From an uncultured Saprospiraceae bacterium (GTDB lineage: Bacteria; Bacteroidota; Bacteroidia; Chitinophagales; Saprospiraceae): a stretch of DNA of 45,898 nucleotides. The stretch covers positions 1 through 45,898 of the forward strand of contig CALBWK010000115.1 in the NCBI GenBank assembly GCA_937969415.1, written 5' to 3'. The stretch's first letter is position 1; every line of letters starts with the position of its first letter. The position numbers and the translations under genes were made by a program. The notes under the pieces are model-generated. The model saw only the letters and a program-made list of their open reading frames with translations. It did not search any database and had not been told where the DNA came from. This document shows positions 1 to 10,188 of this stretch, piece after piece.

Positions 1-1401
1 CCAGGCGTTATCAAAATCTATCAAGACGATGATTTTATAGGTGTTATTGCAGAGACCCATATCCAAGCGGAAACTGCTCGTAAGAAAATAAAATTTGACT
101 ACAGCAAAAATGCAGATTGGAGCCTTGAGGATATTGAAGAAAAAATAACTGTAGGCAACGGAAATAAAACCATCGTCCAAAAAGAAGGGCCCATTGTAGA
201 GGATATTGATGAGGATGCTGAAATCATAGAATTATCATTTCGATCGTCCATAGGGGCTCATGCGCAAATGGAACCCAATGGCGCAGTAGCCAATTATCAA
301 GATGGTCATCTGGAGATAAAAGTCTCTACACAAGTCCCCCAATTAACACAGTCCGAAGTAGCTAAGGCGATGGGAATGCCTAAGAAAGAGGTCAATATCA
401 TCCCGACTTTTTTAGGCGGAGGCTTTGGTAGACGTCTGCATACACCCAATGCCATCCAAGCGGCTAAGTTGTCTAAGTCTATAGGTAGACCAGTCAAATC
501 ATTCTTTGATCGGCAACAAGAATTCCAGAACGATATGTTCAGACCACCAACTCACCACGTGATGAAGGCTGCTGTCAAGGATGGGGAGATATTAGGCATC
601 GAGCACCAGTTTGCGAGTGGGGATACTTTGTTCAATTCTGCAATGGACCCGGGAGTAGAGCGGGTTGTCAGAGCGGATATAGGCTCAGTCAGAGGCGGCA
701 CAATCATCTATGACGGGATGCCTAGACGATCGACCTACTACCACGTGGACTTGCCATTTGCTACCAGCTTCTGGAGGAGTCTCGGCTTATTGGCCAATGC
801 TTTTGCCATCGAGAGTTTTATCGATGAATTAGCTCTCAAGACCAAACAGAGTCCAGTAGATCTAAGACTCAGCTATATGAAAGATGACAACCCGTATATC
901 GTCAGAGCCAAAAAGGTACTAGAGACCTGTGCAGAGAAAGCGGGCTATAGAGATGAGGTGAAAAATGGAAGGGCAATGGGTATCGCCTTGACCATAGATA
1001 CAGGCAGTCCTTGTGCACATGTTGCAGAGGTTTCCATAGTAGATGGTAGTATCAAGATACATAAAGTCACTGCTGTACTAGACTGCGGCATAGCCGTCAA
1101 TCCAGATCAAGTGAGAGCACAGGTAGAGGGCTGTGTGTGTATGGGTATCAGCGCGGCTCTATACGAGAAGATGGAATTAAAGGACAACAAGCTGTTTCCT
1201 ATTAACTACGGCTCCTACGATATGGCACTGATGCGTGATACGCCTAGAGAAATAGATGTCGTACTTATTGAGGGTATCGATAAACCTGGGCCTGTGGGTG
1301 AGCCACCTCTTGGGCCTATCGGCGCTGCTATAGGTAATGCGCTGCGTAGATTGACTGGAGAGCGATTGACTGAGATGCCTTTGTCACAATTTATCACCTA
1401 G
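1..1401 (+). CDS. Molybdopterin-binding subunit of a xanthine dehydrogenase/isoquinoline oxidoreductase-type enzyme (5' end outside window)
   Basis: The reading frame is open from base 1, so this is the C-terminal ~466 residues of a larger protein. Visible family motifs are HAQMEPNGAVANY (Mo-cofactor domain), the glycine loop GGGFGRRL, and GEPPLGPIGAAIGNAL near the end, whose Glu matches the catalytic Glu of xanthine dehydrogenases. The family hydroxylates aldehydes or N-heterocycles and passes electrons to a 2Fe-2S subunit. The layout fits the IorB-like single-chain form, usually about 700-750 residues with a Tat signal; that part is not in the window. An internal ATG at 268 exists but lies inside the conserved domain and is not the start. 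The substrate cannot be told. Confidence 0.88.
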   Translation, partial: PGVIKIYQDDDFIGVIAETHIQAETARKKIKFDYSKNADWSLEDIEEKITVGNGNKTIVQKEGPIVEDIDEDAEIIELSFRSSIGAHAQMEPNGAVANYQDGHLEIKVSTQVPQLTQSEVAKAMGMPKKEVNIIPTFLGGGFGRRLHTPNAIQAAKLSKSIGRPVKSFFDRQQEFQNDMFRPPTHHVMKAAVKDGEILGIEHQFASGDTLFNSAMDPGVERVVRADIGSVRGGTIIYDGMPRRSTYYHVDLPFATSFWRSLGLLANAFAIESFIDELALKTKQSPVDLRLSYMKDDNPYIVRAKKVLETCAEKAGYRDEVKNGRAMGIALTIDTGSPCAHVAEVSIVDGSIKIHKVTAVLDCGIAVNPDQVRAQVEGCVCMGISAALYEKMELKDNKLFPINYGSYDMALMRDTPREIDVVLIEGIDKPGPVGEPPLGPIGAAIGNALRRLTGERLTEMPLSQFIT

Positions 1402-1410
1402 GTAATCAGG

Positions 1411-2310
1411 ATGACAAGTAAATTATTTTTGCTACTTATTTTTCTAAGTTGTTCTAGCACTCAGAAGAGCAATACAAAGGAGTTAGAAAACAGCTCTGAC
1501 AAACATCCCGTGGCTAGCTGTCCTTTCAATTTTGAGATCCCCGATCGCACTCAAGTACTGGATCGTCAGCTAATTGAAATATCAGGACTGGCTTATGATT
1601 TTCACACAAATCAATTTATCTGTCACAATGATGAGCAAGCCAAGGTGTTTTACCTAGACAACAATCTTGAGTTAGTCAAGTCTAAGAAGTGGGGTAGAAG
1701 CGGAGATTTTGAAGCTATAGAAGTAAAAGAACAATATATATATTCTCTAAAAAGTAATGGGACACTTTATATATTTAATCAAGAAACTGAAAAGGTAAAA
1801 AGCCAGCCTACACGACTTAAAACTGTACAGAACCCGGAAGGATTATGCTTTGATTATAAGTCTAACAACATACTTCTGATTGCCTGTAAAGGAGAACCAT
1901 TAAGTAAAACAAGTACAAAAAATTCAAAATACATCTATAGTTACGAGCTCAACAATCAATCTCTAAATGTGGATCCAATGATTGAAATAGCTATTGACTC
2001 ACTTATTATTTTCACTAAAAACAAACTCAATAACTCTGGAAGCTCTAAAGAAATTTCCAAGCTGAAAAAATTTGCTCCATCAGCTATTGCCGTAGATCCT
2101 TTTTCTGGAGATTATTATATATCATCTGCAAAAGGCTCCTCCCTCATTATCTATAATCAGCAAAGACAACTCAAAGATGTTATCTTTCTCAATTCCAGAA
2201 CCCTCCCTCAGCCAGAAGGTCTAACCTTTGACAAGGCAGGCAATCTCTATATTTCTACTGAGGGGCAAGGGAGCAGTGGAAAAATATTTAAGTACGTGCG
2301 ACAACAATAG
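1411..2310 (+). CDS. Lipoprotein with SdiA-regulated-like beta-propeller
   Basis: This 299-residue protein begins with MTSKLFLLLIFLSCSS, a short hydrophobic segment ending in a lipobox (LSC), so it should be lipidated and envelope-bound. The body contains repeated blade-like motifs: SGLAYDF, GDFEAIEV, NPEGLCFDY, PSAIAVDP and QPEGLTFDKAGNLYIS. The pattern 'xPEGLxFD' followed by 'LYIS' is typical of the SdiA-regulated / NHL-like six-bladed propeller family. No catalytic residues can be named. It begins 9 bases after the oxidoreductase stop, so it may be co-transcribed with it. Its 3' end faces a convergent dehydrogenase gene 15 bases away. The role is unknown; it could be a hydrolase-like or binding propeller. 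Confidence 0.7.
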   Translation: MTSKLFLLLIFLSCSSTQKSNTKELENSSDKHPVASCPFNFEIPDRTQVLDRQLIEISGLAYDFHTNQFICHNDEQAKVFYLDNNLELVKSKKWGRSGDFEAIEVKEQYIYSLKSNGTLYIFNQETEKVKSQPTRLKTVQNPEGLCFDYKSNNILLIACKGEPLSKTSTKNSKYIYSYELNNQSLNVDPMIEIAIDSLIIFTKNKLNNSGSSKEISKLKKFAPSAIAVDPFSGDYYISSAKGSSLIIYNQQRQLKDVIFLNSRTLPQPEGLTFDKAGNLYISTEGQGSSGKIFKYVRQQ

Positions 2311-2325
2311 CTGACTCTATTATCC

Positions 2326-3090
2326 TTAAGCCAACATATATCCACCATCAGCCGTGTAGCTAGCTCCAGTAACATAACTAGAAGCACTTGAAGCTAAGAA
2401 CAGAGCGAGTCCTGAGATCTCATCCGGCTGTGCCATCCGTTGTGAAGGCAGCTGCTTCGTAAATGCTTTCAACATTTCTTCATTAGCCCAGATCGCTTTA
2501 CTGAACTTGGTTTGTATGAGACCAGGGCAAATGGCATTGGATCGAATACCCAATCGTCCCCATTCTTTGGCCTGAGACTTGGTCAGCATAATCAATGCCG
2601 CCTTAGAAATGGAATAAAGTCCTAATCCAAATGAAGGCTTGAGTCCTTCTACAGAAGCAATATTAATAACGGAACCACCGCCTCGCTCTTTCATCATTGG
2701 TTGACATAAATTGGACAAGGTAAATGCAGCACGTACATTCACATTCATTATCTTATCAAAAACTTCTGTCGAGCTTTCAGAGAGCTGCCCAAACACAGGA
2801 TTAGTTGCAGCATTATTGATCAATATATCGACGCCTCCACAATTGTCCTGAGCAAACTGAGCCAATGCTCTAAGCTGTTCCTCATCCCCTACATTGCAAG
2901 CTTGGGCAAGAGCTTGCCCACCAGAAGCATTAATCTCCTTAGCTACACTATCGATTGCATCTTGAGAACGACTACTTACAATCACTTGTGCACCACTTGC
3001 TGCTAGAGACTTAGCGATACTGGCGCCTATACCTTTAGAAGAGCCTGTAATCAGTGCTACTTTTCCTGTTAGATCAAACTGTTCCTTCAT
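2326..3090 (-). CDS. Short-chain dehydrogenase/reductase (SDR)
   Basis: This 254-residue protein is a classical SDR. It has the NAD(P)-binding TGSSKGIG at residues 15-22, NNAA at 92-95, catalytic Ser146, and the YxxxK pair Tyr159/Lys163, followed by the NAICPGLIQT loop. The Ser-Arg after beta-2 (VSSRS) favours NADP(H), which is inference. It would oxidise or reduce a hydroxyl/keto group, plausibly a 3-hydroxyacyl or ketone intermediate given the CoA-linked genes nearby. It is transcribed divergently from the SDR at 3179, with 88 bases between the two starts for both promoters. The substrate is not determinable. Confidence 0.9.
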   Translation of the reverse strand: MKEQFDLTGKVALITGSSKGIGASIAKSLAASGAQVIVSSRSQDAIDSVAKEINASGGQALAQACNVGDEEQLRALAQFAQDNCGGVDILINNAATNPVFGQLSESSTEVFDKIMNVNVRAAFTLSNLCQPMMKERGGGSVINIASVEGLKPSFGLGLYSISKAALIMLTKSQAKEWGRLGIRSNAICPGLIQTKFSKAIWANEEMLKAFTKQLPSQRMAQPDEISGLALFLASSASSYVTGASYTADGGYMLA

Positions 3091-3178
3091 AGTTCTACTT
3101 TTTCTTAATCCCGAGTAAAGAAAATGCTAATTTGGACTAATCAAGAAAAAACCCAATAATAAGATTAGCGAATAGCCT

Positions 3179-3925
3179 ATGCCACAACCCAAGATTGTCG
3201 TTATTACTGGTGCTGCCTCAGGGATAGGTGCTGCTACTTCAAGAATATTTGCCGACCAAGACTATAGATTGGTACTCTTAGATGTTGCTTATGAACAGCC
3301 TCAACAAGCGTCCAATAATAAAAATGACACGTCTACTTTGCATCTTAAAGTCGACGTCAGTCAAGCCCAAGAGGTAAACGCAGCTTTCCAACATATCGTT
3401 GATACATATGGTCGCATTGATATCCTTGTCAACAATGCAGGAGTAGGGACAAAAGAATTTGTAAAAACTGAACATCACGATCTAGATGACTGGCAACGAG
3501 TTATCGCAATAAATCAATCAAGTGTCTTTTATTGTATGAAGTACGTTCTTCCGCAGATGACTCAACAAGGATTTGGCAATATTATCAATGTTGCCTCTTT
3601 GGCAGGACTCAAAGCCTCAGGCTATAACTTGGCTTATTCTGCCAGCAAATTTGCTGTGGTCGGTATGACCAAGTCCGCAGCTCTAGAATATGGAAGTCAA
3701 AATATCCGTATCAACTGTGTTTGCCCAGGATACACCAAATCACCATTATTGGATTCTTTATTTACGATGAAACCCAAGCTCAAAGAAAGATTTCTTCAAG
3801 CAACACCGATGGGTCGATATGGGCAACCAGAAGAAATTGCAGAGGCCATTTTGTGGCTCGCTTCAGAAAATTCTAAATACATAACTGGCCAATCCATCGT
3901 CATCGATGGTGGCCTATCTCTATAA
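3179..3925 (+). CDS. Short-chain dehydrogenase/reductase (SDR), first gene of a four-gene operon
   Basis: This 248-residue classical SDR has the cofactor motif TGAASGIG at residues 10-17, NNAG at 86-89, catalytic Ser140, Tyr153 and Lys157 (YSASK), and an IDGGLSL C-terminus. An Asp after beta-2 (LLDV) suggests NAD(H) preference. It resembles 3-hydroxyacyl/acetoacetyl-type or cyclopentanol-type SDRs, and I cannot choose between them. Its stop codon is one base before the next ATG at 3927, so it is almost certainly co-translated with the downstream medium-chain reductase, DUF4442 protein and quinone reductase-like gene. Confidence 0.9.
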   Translation: MPQPKIVVITGAASGIGAATSRIFADQDYRLVLLDVAYEQPQQASNNKNDTSTLHLKVDVSQAQEVNAAFQHIVDTYGRIDILVNNAGVGTKEFVKTEHHDLDDWQRVIAINQSSVFYCMKYVLPQMTQQGFGNIINVASLAGLKASGYNLAYSASKFAVVGMTKSAALEYGSQNIRINCVCPGYTKSPLLDSLFTMKPKLKERFLQATPMGRYGQPEEIAEAILWLASENSKYITGQSIVIDGGLSL

Positions 3926-3926
3926 T

Positions 3927-4931
3927 ATGAACAGACAAATTATTCTCAAACAAAGACCTGTAGGTCTTCCTGATGCAACAACTTGGGCCTTGCAAGAGCA
4001 GCCTATTCCAAAAGCTACTGAAGGTCAAGTTATCATCAAAACGCATTATGTTTCCTTAGACCCCGCTATGAGAGGATGGATCAGTGATCAGAAATCGTAC
4101 ATACCTCCAGTAGAATTAAATGCTGTGATGCGTGCAGGGACGATAGGCACAGTAGTAGAAAGTCGCCATCCAAAATTTGAAGTCGGTGATGTTCTCTCAG
4201 GTTGGGGTGGCGTACAGCAATATATCGCTACAGATGGCGAAGGACATTTCAAAGTGGATACCGCGTTGGTGCCGATGACCAAATATCTCGGCGCTCTTGG
4301 TATGCCAGGGATGACAGCCTACTTTGGTATTCTAGATGTAGGCAAAATAAAAGAGGGAGAAACAGTCTTAATTTCTGGCGCAGCAGGTGCCGTAGGCAGT
4401 GTTGCCGGACAGATAGCAAAGATCAAAGGTTGTAAAGTCATAGGTATTGCAGGTGGGCCAGAGAAGTGCACCCACGTTGTCAACAACTTAGGCTTTGACG
4501 GTTGCATCGACTACAAAAATGCTTCCGTGAGTAAGGGCATCAAAGAGCATTGTCCCAAAGGAATTGATGTCTACTTTGATAATGTAGGAGGAGAAATTCT
4601 AGATGCTGCTCTAGCAAAATTAAGGATGCGAGGCAGGGTAGTTCTTTGTGGCGCCATCTCGCAATATAATAACACAGAACCTGTTCAGGGTCCAAAAAAT
4701 TATCTTTCACTGCTCGTCAATAGAGGTGTGATGCAGGGACTAATTGTTTTTGACTATGCAAAGAGATACCGCGAGGCTGGCCTCGAAATGGGACAATGGA
4801 TGATGCAGGGTAAACTAAAAACTGAAGAAACTGTAGAGACTGGAATAGAAAATTTCCTCCCAACTTTCGCTAAGCTTTTTAATGGACAGAAGAAAGGAAA
4901 ACTCCTTCTAGACATTTTAGATAAATCGTAA
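3927..4931 (+). CDS. NADP-dependent medium-chain reductase (CurA / leukotriene B4 dehydrogenase type)
   Basis: This is a 334-residue zinc-independent MDR protein. The start at 3927 (MNRQIILKQRPVGLP) is preferred because that N-terminus is typical of the family. An in-frame ATG at 3906 would lie wholly inside the end of the preceding SDR and add seven odd residues. Motifs include LDPAMRGWI, GMPGMTAYFG, and the nucleotide-binding ISGAAGAVGS. The family reduces the C=C bond of alpha,beta-unsaturated ketones or aldehydes with NADPH (prostaglandin reductase, curcumin reductase, alkenal reductase). No structural zinc cysteine cluster is seen, in line with the family. Confidence 0.88.
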   Translation: MNRQIILKQRPVGLPDATTWALQEQPIPKATEGQVIIKTHYVSLDPAMRGWISDQKSYIPPVELNAVMRAGTIGTVVESRHPKFEVGDVLSGWGGVQQYIATDGEGHFKVDTALVPMTKYLGALGMPGMTAYFGILDVGKIKEGETVLISGAAGAVGSVAGQIAKIKGCKVIGIAGGPEKCTHVVNNLGFDGCIDYKNASVSKGIKEHCPKGIDVYFDNVGGEILDAALAKLRMRGRVVLCGAISQYNNTEPVQGPKNYLSLLVNRGVMQGLIVFDYAKRYREAGLEMGQWMMQGKLKTEETVETGIENFLPTFAKLFNGQKKGKLLLDILDKS

Positions 4932-4949
4932 ATCGCAGCCCTCTATAAA

Positions 4950-5414
4950 ATGAATTATCTCCTCAAGCTACAACAGAAAGTCCAAAGATATCCACTCGGG
5001 AAAACGATATTCTCAAGATTGGTTGCTAGCAAAGCGCCTTACTTCAAAACTATAAAACCACAGATTGAAGAGCTAAGACACAACTACCTGCGTGCTTCTA
5101 TGAGGAAAAGGAGAAGTGTAGAAAATCATTTAGGTACTGTACACGCTATCGCCAGTTGTAACCTCTGCGAATTTACAGCAGGCATATGTATGGAAGCTTC
5201 CATCCCTAAGCACCGTCGATGGATACCAGTTGGGATGGACGTACAATATCTAAAAAAAGCAGAATCAGATGTGGAAGCTATTTGCGATCTCAATGCCGTA
5301 GAATGGGAGACTACAGACTCTGTTGATTGCCACGTATCCGTCTTAGACAAGAATAAAGTAGAAGTGGTCAAAGCCATTATCACAATGAAAGTATCTGACA
5401 AAAAGAAAAAATAA
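4950..5414 (+). CDS. DUF4442 hotdog-fold protein (thioesterase-like)
   Basis: This 154-residue protein matches the DUF4442 pattern: a basic N-terminal helix, MRKRRSVENHLGTVHAIASCNLCEFTAG, and a C-terminal strand pair ending in Lys-rich residues. 'NHLGTVHA...CN..E' is the hotdog central helix equivalent of acyl-CoA thioesterases of the YiiD/PaaI superfamily, so a role on acyl-CoA thioesters is likely (inference). It lies between two MDR reductases. Its TAA stop overlaps the next ATG by one base (TAATG at 5412-5416), indicating translational coupling. Confidence 0.75.
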   Translation: MNYLLKLQQKVQRYPLGKTIFSRLVASKAPYFKTIKPQIEELRHNYLRASMRKRRSVENHLGTVHAIASCNLCEFTAGICMEASIPKHRRWIPVGMDVQYLKKAESDVEAICDLNAVEWETTDSVDCHVSVLDKNKVEVVKAIITMKVSDKKKK

Positions 5415-6388
5415 TGAAAGCCATTCTCTGTGAAACACTAGGGCCTCCCAGCAAGCTTGTCTATAAAGAAGTTCCTGATCTTACTCCAAGCAATAATGAG
5501 GTACTTATCAAGGTAAAAGCTTGTGCTGTAAATTTCCCCGATACCCTTATAATCCAAGGCAAGTATCAGTTTAGACCAGATCTTCCTTTTTCTCCAGGTA
5601 GTGACATTGCAGGAGTAGTACAGGCTGTAGGACCAGAAGTAAAGAACTACAAAGAGGGTGACGAAGTATTTGGTATCACAAGGTATGGTGGAATGGCAGA
5701 ACAAATCTTAGTCAACGAAGGCAATGTCTTCCCCAAACCGCCCGGTATGGACTTTAAGATAGCAGCTTCATTTCTCTATGCTTATGGCACATCCTTACAT
5801 GCGCTTAAAGATAGAGCACAAGTTAAAGAAGGAGAAACAGTCGTCATTATGGGTGCTGCAGGAGGTGTTGGCCTAGCAGCTGTAGACCTTGCTAAGAGAT
5901 TGGGTGCTAGGGTAATCGCTTGTTGCTCTACACAGGCTAAGCTAGATCTATGTCAGACCTATGGGGCAGATGAAATGATTAACTACACCAACGAAGATAT
6001 CAAGTCGAGAATCAAAGAACTCACCGGCGGAAAGGGTGCTGATGTCATCTATGATCCAGTAGGAAGTCATTATACCGAACCTGCTCTTAGGGCAATGGCT
6101 TGGGGAGGTCGATATTTAGTTGTCGGTTTTGCCGCTGGGGAGATTCCCAAAATCCCTCTCAACTTAGCACTGCTTAAAGGCTGCTCTATAGTTGGTGTCT
6201 TCTGGGGCAGATTTGCACAAGAAGAACCACATAAGAATATGGCCAACAGCTTACAGATTTTAGATTGGTTCAGCAAAGGCGCAATCAAGCCTCATATCCA
6301 CAAGATATTTTCTCTTGAGCAAGCACCGCTAGCCATCCAAGAACTGATGGATAGAAAAGTCTTAGGGAAGGTGTTGATTGAAATATAA
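5414..6388 (+). CDS. NADPH:quinone oxidoreductase-family medium-chain reductase
   Basis: This 324-residue zinc-free MDR protein of the QOR type has CAVNFPDTLIIQGKYQ, PFSPGSDIAGVV, the cofactor loop MGAAGGVGLAAVDLAK, and YDPVGSHYTEPALR. QOR-type enzymes reduce quinones or conjugated enones/enoyl thioesters with NADPH. The length is normal. It is the last gene of the 3179-6388 operon and is coupled by a 1-base overlap to the DUF4442 gene. It runs convergently into the dienoyl-CoA reductase gene with only 8 bases between stops, so no terminator hairpin fits there. Confidence 0.88.
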   Translation: MKAILCETLGPPSKLVYKEVPDLTPSNNEVLIKVKACAVNFPDTLIIQGKYQFRPDLPFSPGSDIAGVVQAVGPEVKNYKEGDEVFGITRYGGMAEQILVNEGNVFPKPPGMDFKIAASFLYAYGTSLHALKDRAQVKEGETVVIMGAAGGVGLAAVDLAKRLGARVIACCSTQAKLDLCQTYGADEMINYTNEDIKSRIKELTGGKGADVIYDPVGSHYTEPALRAMAWGGRYLVVGFAAGEIPKIPLNLALLKGCSIVGVFWGRFAQEEPHKNMANSLQILDWFSKGAIKPHIHKIFSLEQAPLAIQELMDRKVLGKVLIEI

Positions 6389-6396
6389 TCCTTGTG

Positions 6397-8412
<2,016 letters not shown>

Positions 8413-8423
8413 CTATTGTTTGT

Positions 8424-8843
8424 CTATTTTCTATACCAATATTGAGTTCTACCCAAGAATGGCGTCCCTATATAGCCTCTCACTTTAAGTTTGTCATTAC
8501 CCTCCAATTTGATGACACATCTGTATTCTTTGCCAGAGGCAGGGTCGAGTATGTATCCTCCAGACCACTCTTTGCCATCTTTTTCCATATCTCGCATAAG
8601 CGTCATACCTACTATTGGTGCATCTTTTTTATCGCCCTTACAAGCTTCGCAATGGGTCTTATCAGCTGCAGGTAATAACTCTCTGACTGTAGCAAAGAGG
8701 TTTCCATCTATTTCGTGGATTTCTATATAGGACTTCTCAACACCGTCTGTATCGTCTATAGTTTTCCATAGGCCTAGAGGCGATTGGGCAGAGAGATAAG
8801 AAGTAGCAATTAATATCGCAATACAGGTTGGTAAAAATTTCAT
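8424..8843 (-). CDS. DUF2147 secreted protein
   Basis: This 139-residue protein starts with a signal peptide (MKFLPTCIAILIATSYLSAQ) and then PLGLWKTIDD, the usual opening of the DUF2147 family. Other family features are a central CEACKGDKKD segment with two cysteines that could form a disulfide, IVGMTLMRDM, WSGGYILDPASGKEY and YIGTPFLGRTQYWYR. Members are small exported beta-rich proteins of unknown function. It sits 11 bases upstream of fadH on the same strand, so the two may be co-transcribed. Confidence 0.8.
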   Translation of the reverse strand: MKFLPTCIAILIATSYLSAQSPLGLWKTIDDTDGVEKSYIEIHEIDGNLFATVRELLPAADKTHCEACKGDKKDAPIVGMTLMRDMEKDGKEWSGGYILDPASGKEYRCVIKLEGNDKLKVRGYIGTPFLGRTQYWYRK

Positions 8844-9170
8844 ATCACTTTTTAGTGCAATTTAAGTTGTATCAAAACATTATTCAGATATATAACGGCT
8901 TATTAACCAAATCCCAAGCGTGTATATCAGAGATAACCCTAGGGTATTCAAATGTATACTTTAGGGGGATTCAACCATATACACATGTACTAGAAACAAA
9001 TATCAATTAGACCTAACTAGACTAGAAGATTATTGGCTATCTTCAATTTAACATCTTAAGGATATGTTATGGTCGCAGCGCAGCACAGAAATACATCGTT
9101 CTCTGAACACCAAGACTTGCCACACACTGTGCTATTCAGTGCCTATCGAATTAACAAACAAATAAGGTAT
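8844..9170. other. Intergenic region between divergent genes
   Basis: About 330 bases separate the DUF2147 start from the PorP/SprF-like start. I see no convincing gene. A 10-bp palindrome (ACCCTAGGGT) lies at 8936-8945. An in-frame ATG at 9069 would lengthen the downstream protein by 34 residues that look neither like a signal peptide nor like family sequence. The region presumably holds both promoters, but I cannot point to a clear TAnnTTTG box. Confidence 0.4.
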
Positions 9171-10169
9171 ATGTCAAAAAGAGCCTTAGCACTCTGTCTA
9201 AGTATGGTATTCTTATTGAAGCTTAGCGCTCAGGATATCCATTACTCCCAATTCTTTAACTCACCACTCAATCTCAATCCTGCATTGACAGGAATGTATA
9301 ATGGAGATGCCAGAGTACACGCCAACTTTAAAAATCAATGGGAGAGTGTGCCTGTGGGGTACAACAGTGCAGACCTTGGTTTTGATCTCAAGAAAAGGGT
9401 GGGCAAAAAAGCCAACTACCTAGGTTATGGTGCACTACTCAATTATGATACGGCTGGTGATCTAGATCTCGGTTGGACAGGAGCCAATGCATTTCTTGCC
9501 TTTGGGCTCAAAATAAAAGATCACAGTTACCTTTCGCCCGGTGTAACTGTTGGTTATTACCAAAGAGCCTTTGACCCAAGTCTTGCTACAACTGGTAGCC
9601 AATGGAATGGCAAGGTTATCTCAGCAGGCACACCACCAGAAGCCCTAGCCAATGAGTCTATTAACTTCCTAGATGTAGGTGTAGGGTTAAATTACAGATG
9701 GCAAAAGAATTATAGGAAACATTTAGATTTGGGTGGAAGTCTTCTCCATCTCAATACACCAAGTCAATCTTTCTCTGACAACCAAAATTTTATCGTCGAA
9801 AGACCACAAAGACTTTCCTTCTATGGAATGCTTAACTATCAAATCCTTGACGATGTAGATCTTGTTGTCAATGGGTTATATAGTACACAAGCCACATATG
9901 ATGAAATTGTCCTTAATGCGCAAGGAAAGATCTATCTAGGAGGTAACAAAGACAAAGCTCTATTCTTAGGGGCTGGCTATAGATTTAACGATGCTTGGTA
10001 TCCGATGATCGCTATTCAAGTAGGACAATTCTATGGCGGATTTTCCTATGATCTCAATATCTCCAATTTTGATGTAGCGACAGGAGGACGAGGCGGTCCG
10101 GAACTAGCCCTTAGATATATCTGGGCCAGAGTACCAGAGACAGCATATGAACCTTGCTTAATTTTTTAA
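9171..10169 (+). CDS. PorP/SprF family outer-membrane protein (T9SS-associated)
   Basis: This is a 332-residue protein. The ATG at 9171 is chosen because it gives a clean signal peptide (MSKRALALCLSMVFLLKLSA|QD). The mature start, DIHYSQFFNSPLNLNPALTGMYNGD, is the hallmark of PorP/SprF proteins, which form an outer-membrane beta-barrel. SprF is needed for secretion and attachment of the SprB adhesin in Flavobacterium, and homologues tend to sit beside type B-CTD adhesins. Here the OmpA-PD40 gene and a giant type B adhesin follow immediately, so it probably serves that adhesin (inference). Confidence 0.9.
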   Translation: MSKRALALCLSMVFLLKLSAQDIHYSQFFNSPLNLNPALTGMYNGDARVHANFKNQWESVPVGYNSADLGFDLKKRVGKKANYLGYGALLNYDTAGDLDLGWTGANAFLAFGLKIKDHSYLSPGVTVGYYQRAFDPSLATTGSQWNGKVISAGTPPEALANESINFLDVGVGLNYRWQKNYRKHLDLGGSLLHLNTPSQSFSDNQNFIVERPQRLSFYGMLNYQILDDVDLVVNGLYSTQATYDEIVLNAQGKIYLGGNKDKALFLGAGYRFNDAWYPMIAIQVGQFYGGFSYDLNISNFDVATGGRGGPELALRYIWARVPETAYEPCLIF

Positions 10170-10188
10170 ATATCACACTATCATCACT

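Noticed and set aside
8936-8945. ACCCTAGGGT palindrome as an operator
   Set aside because: It is a lone 10-bp palindrome far from either start, with no second copy or promoter box nearby; chance is a sufficient explanation.
9069-9170. Upstream in-frame extension of the PorP/SprF-like gene
   Set aside because: The 34 extra residues precede an otherwise perfect signal peptide and look non-coding, so the ATG at 9171 is used.
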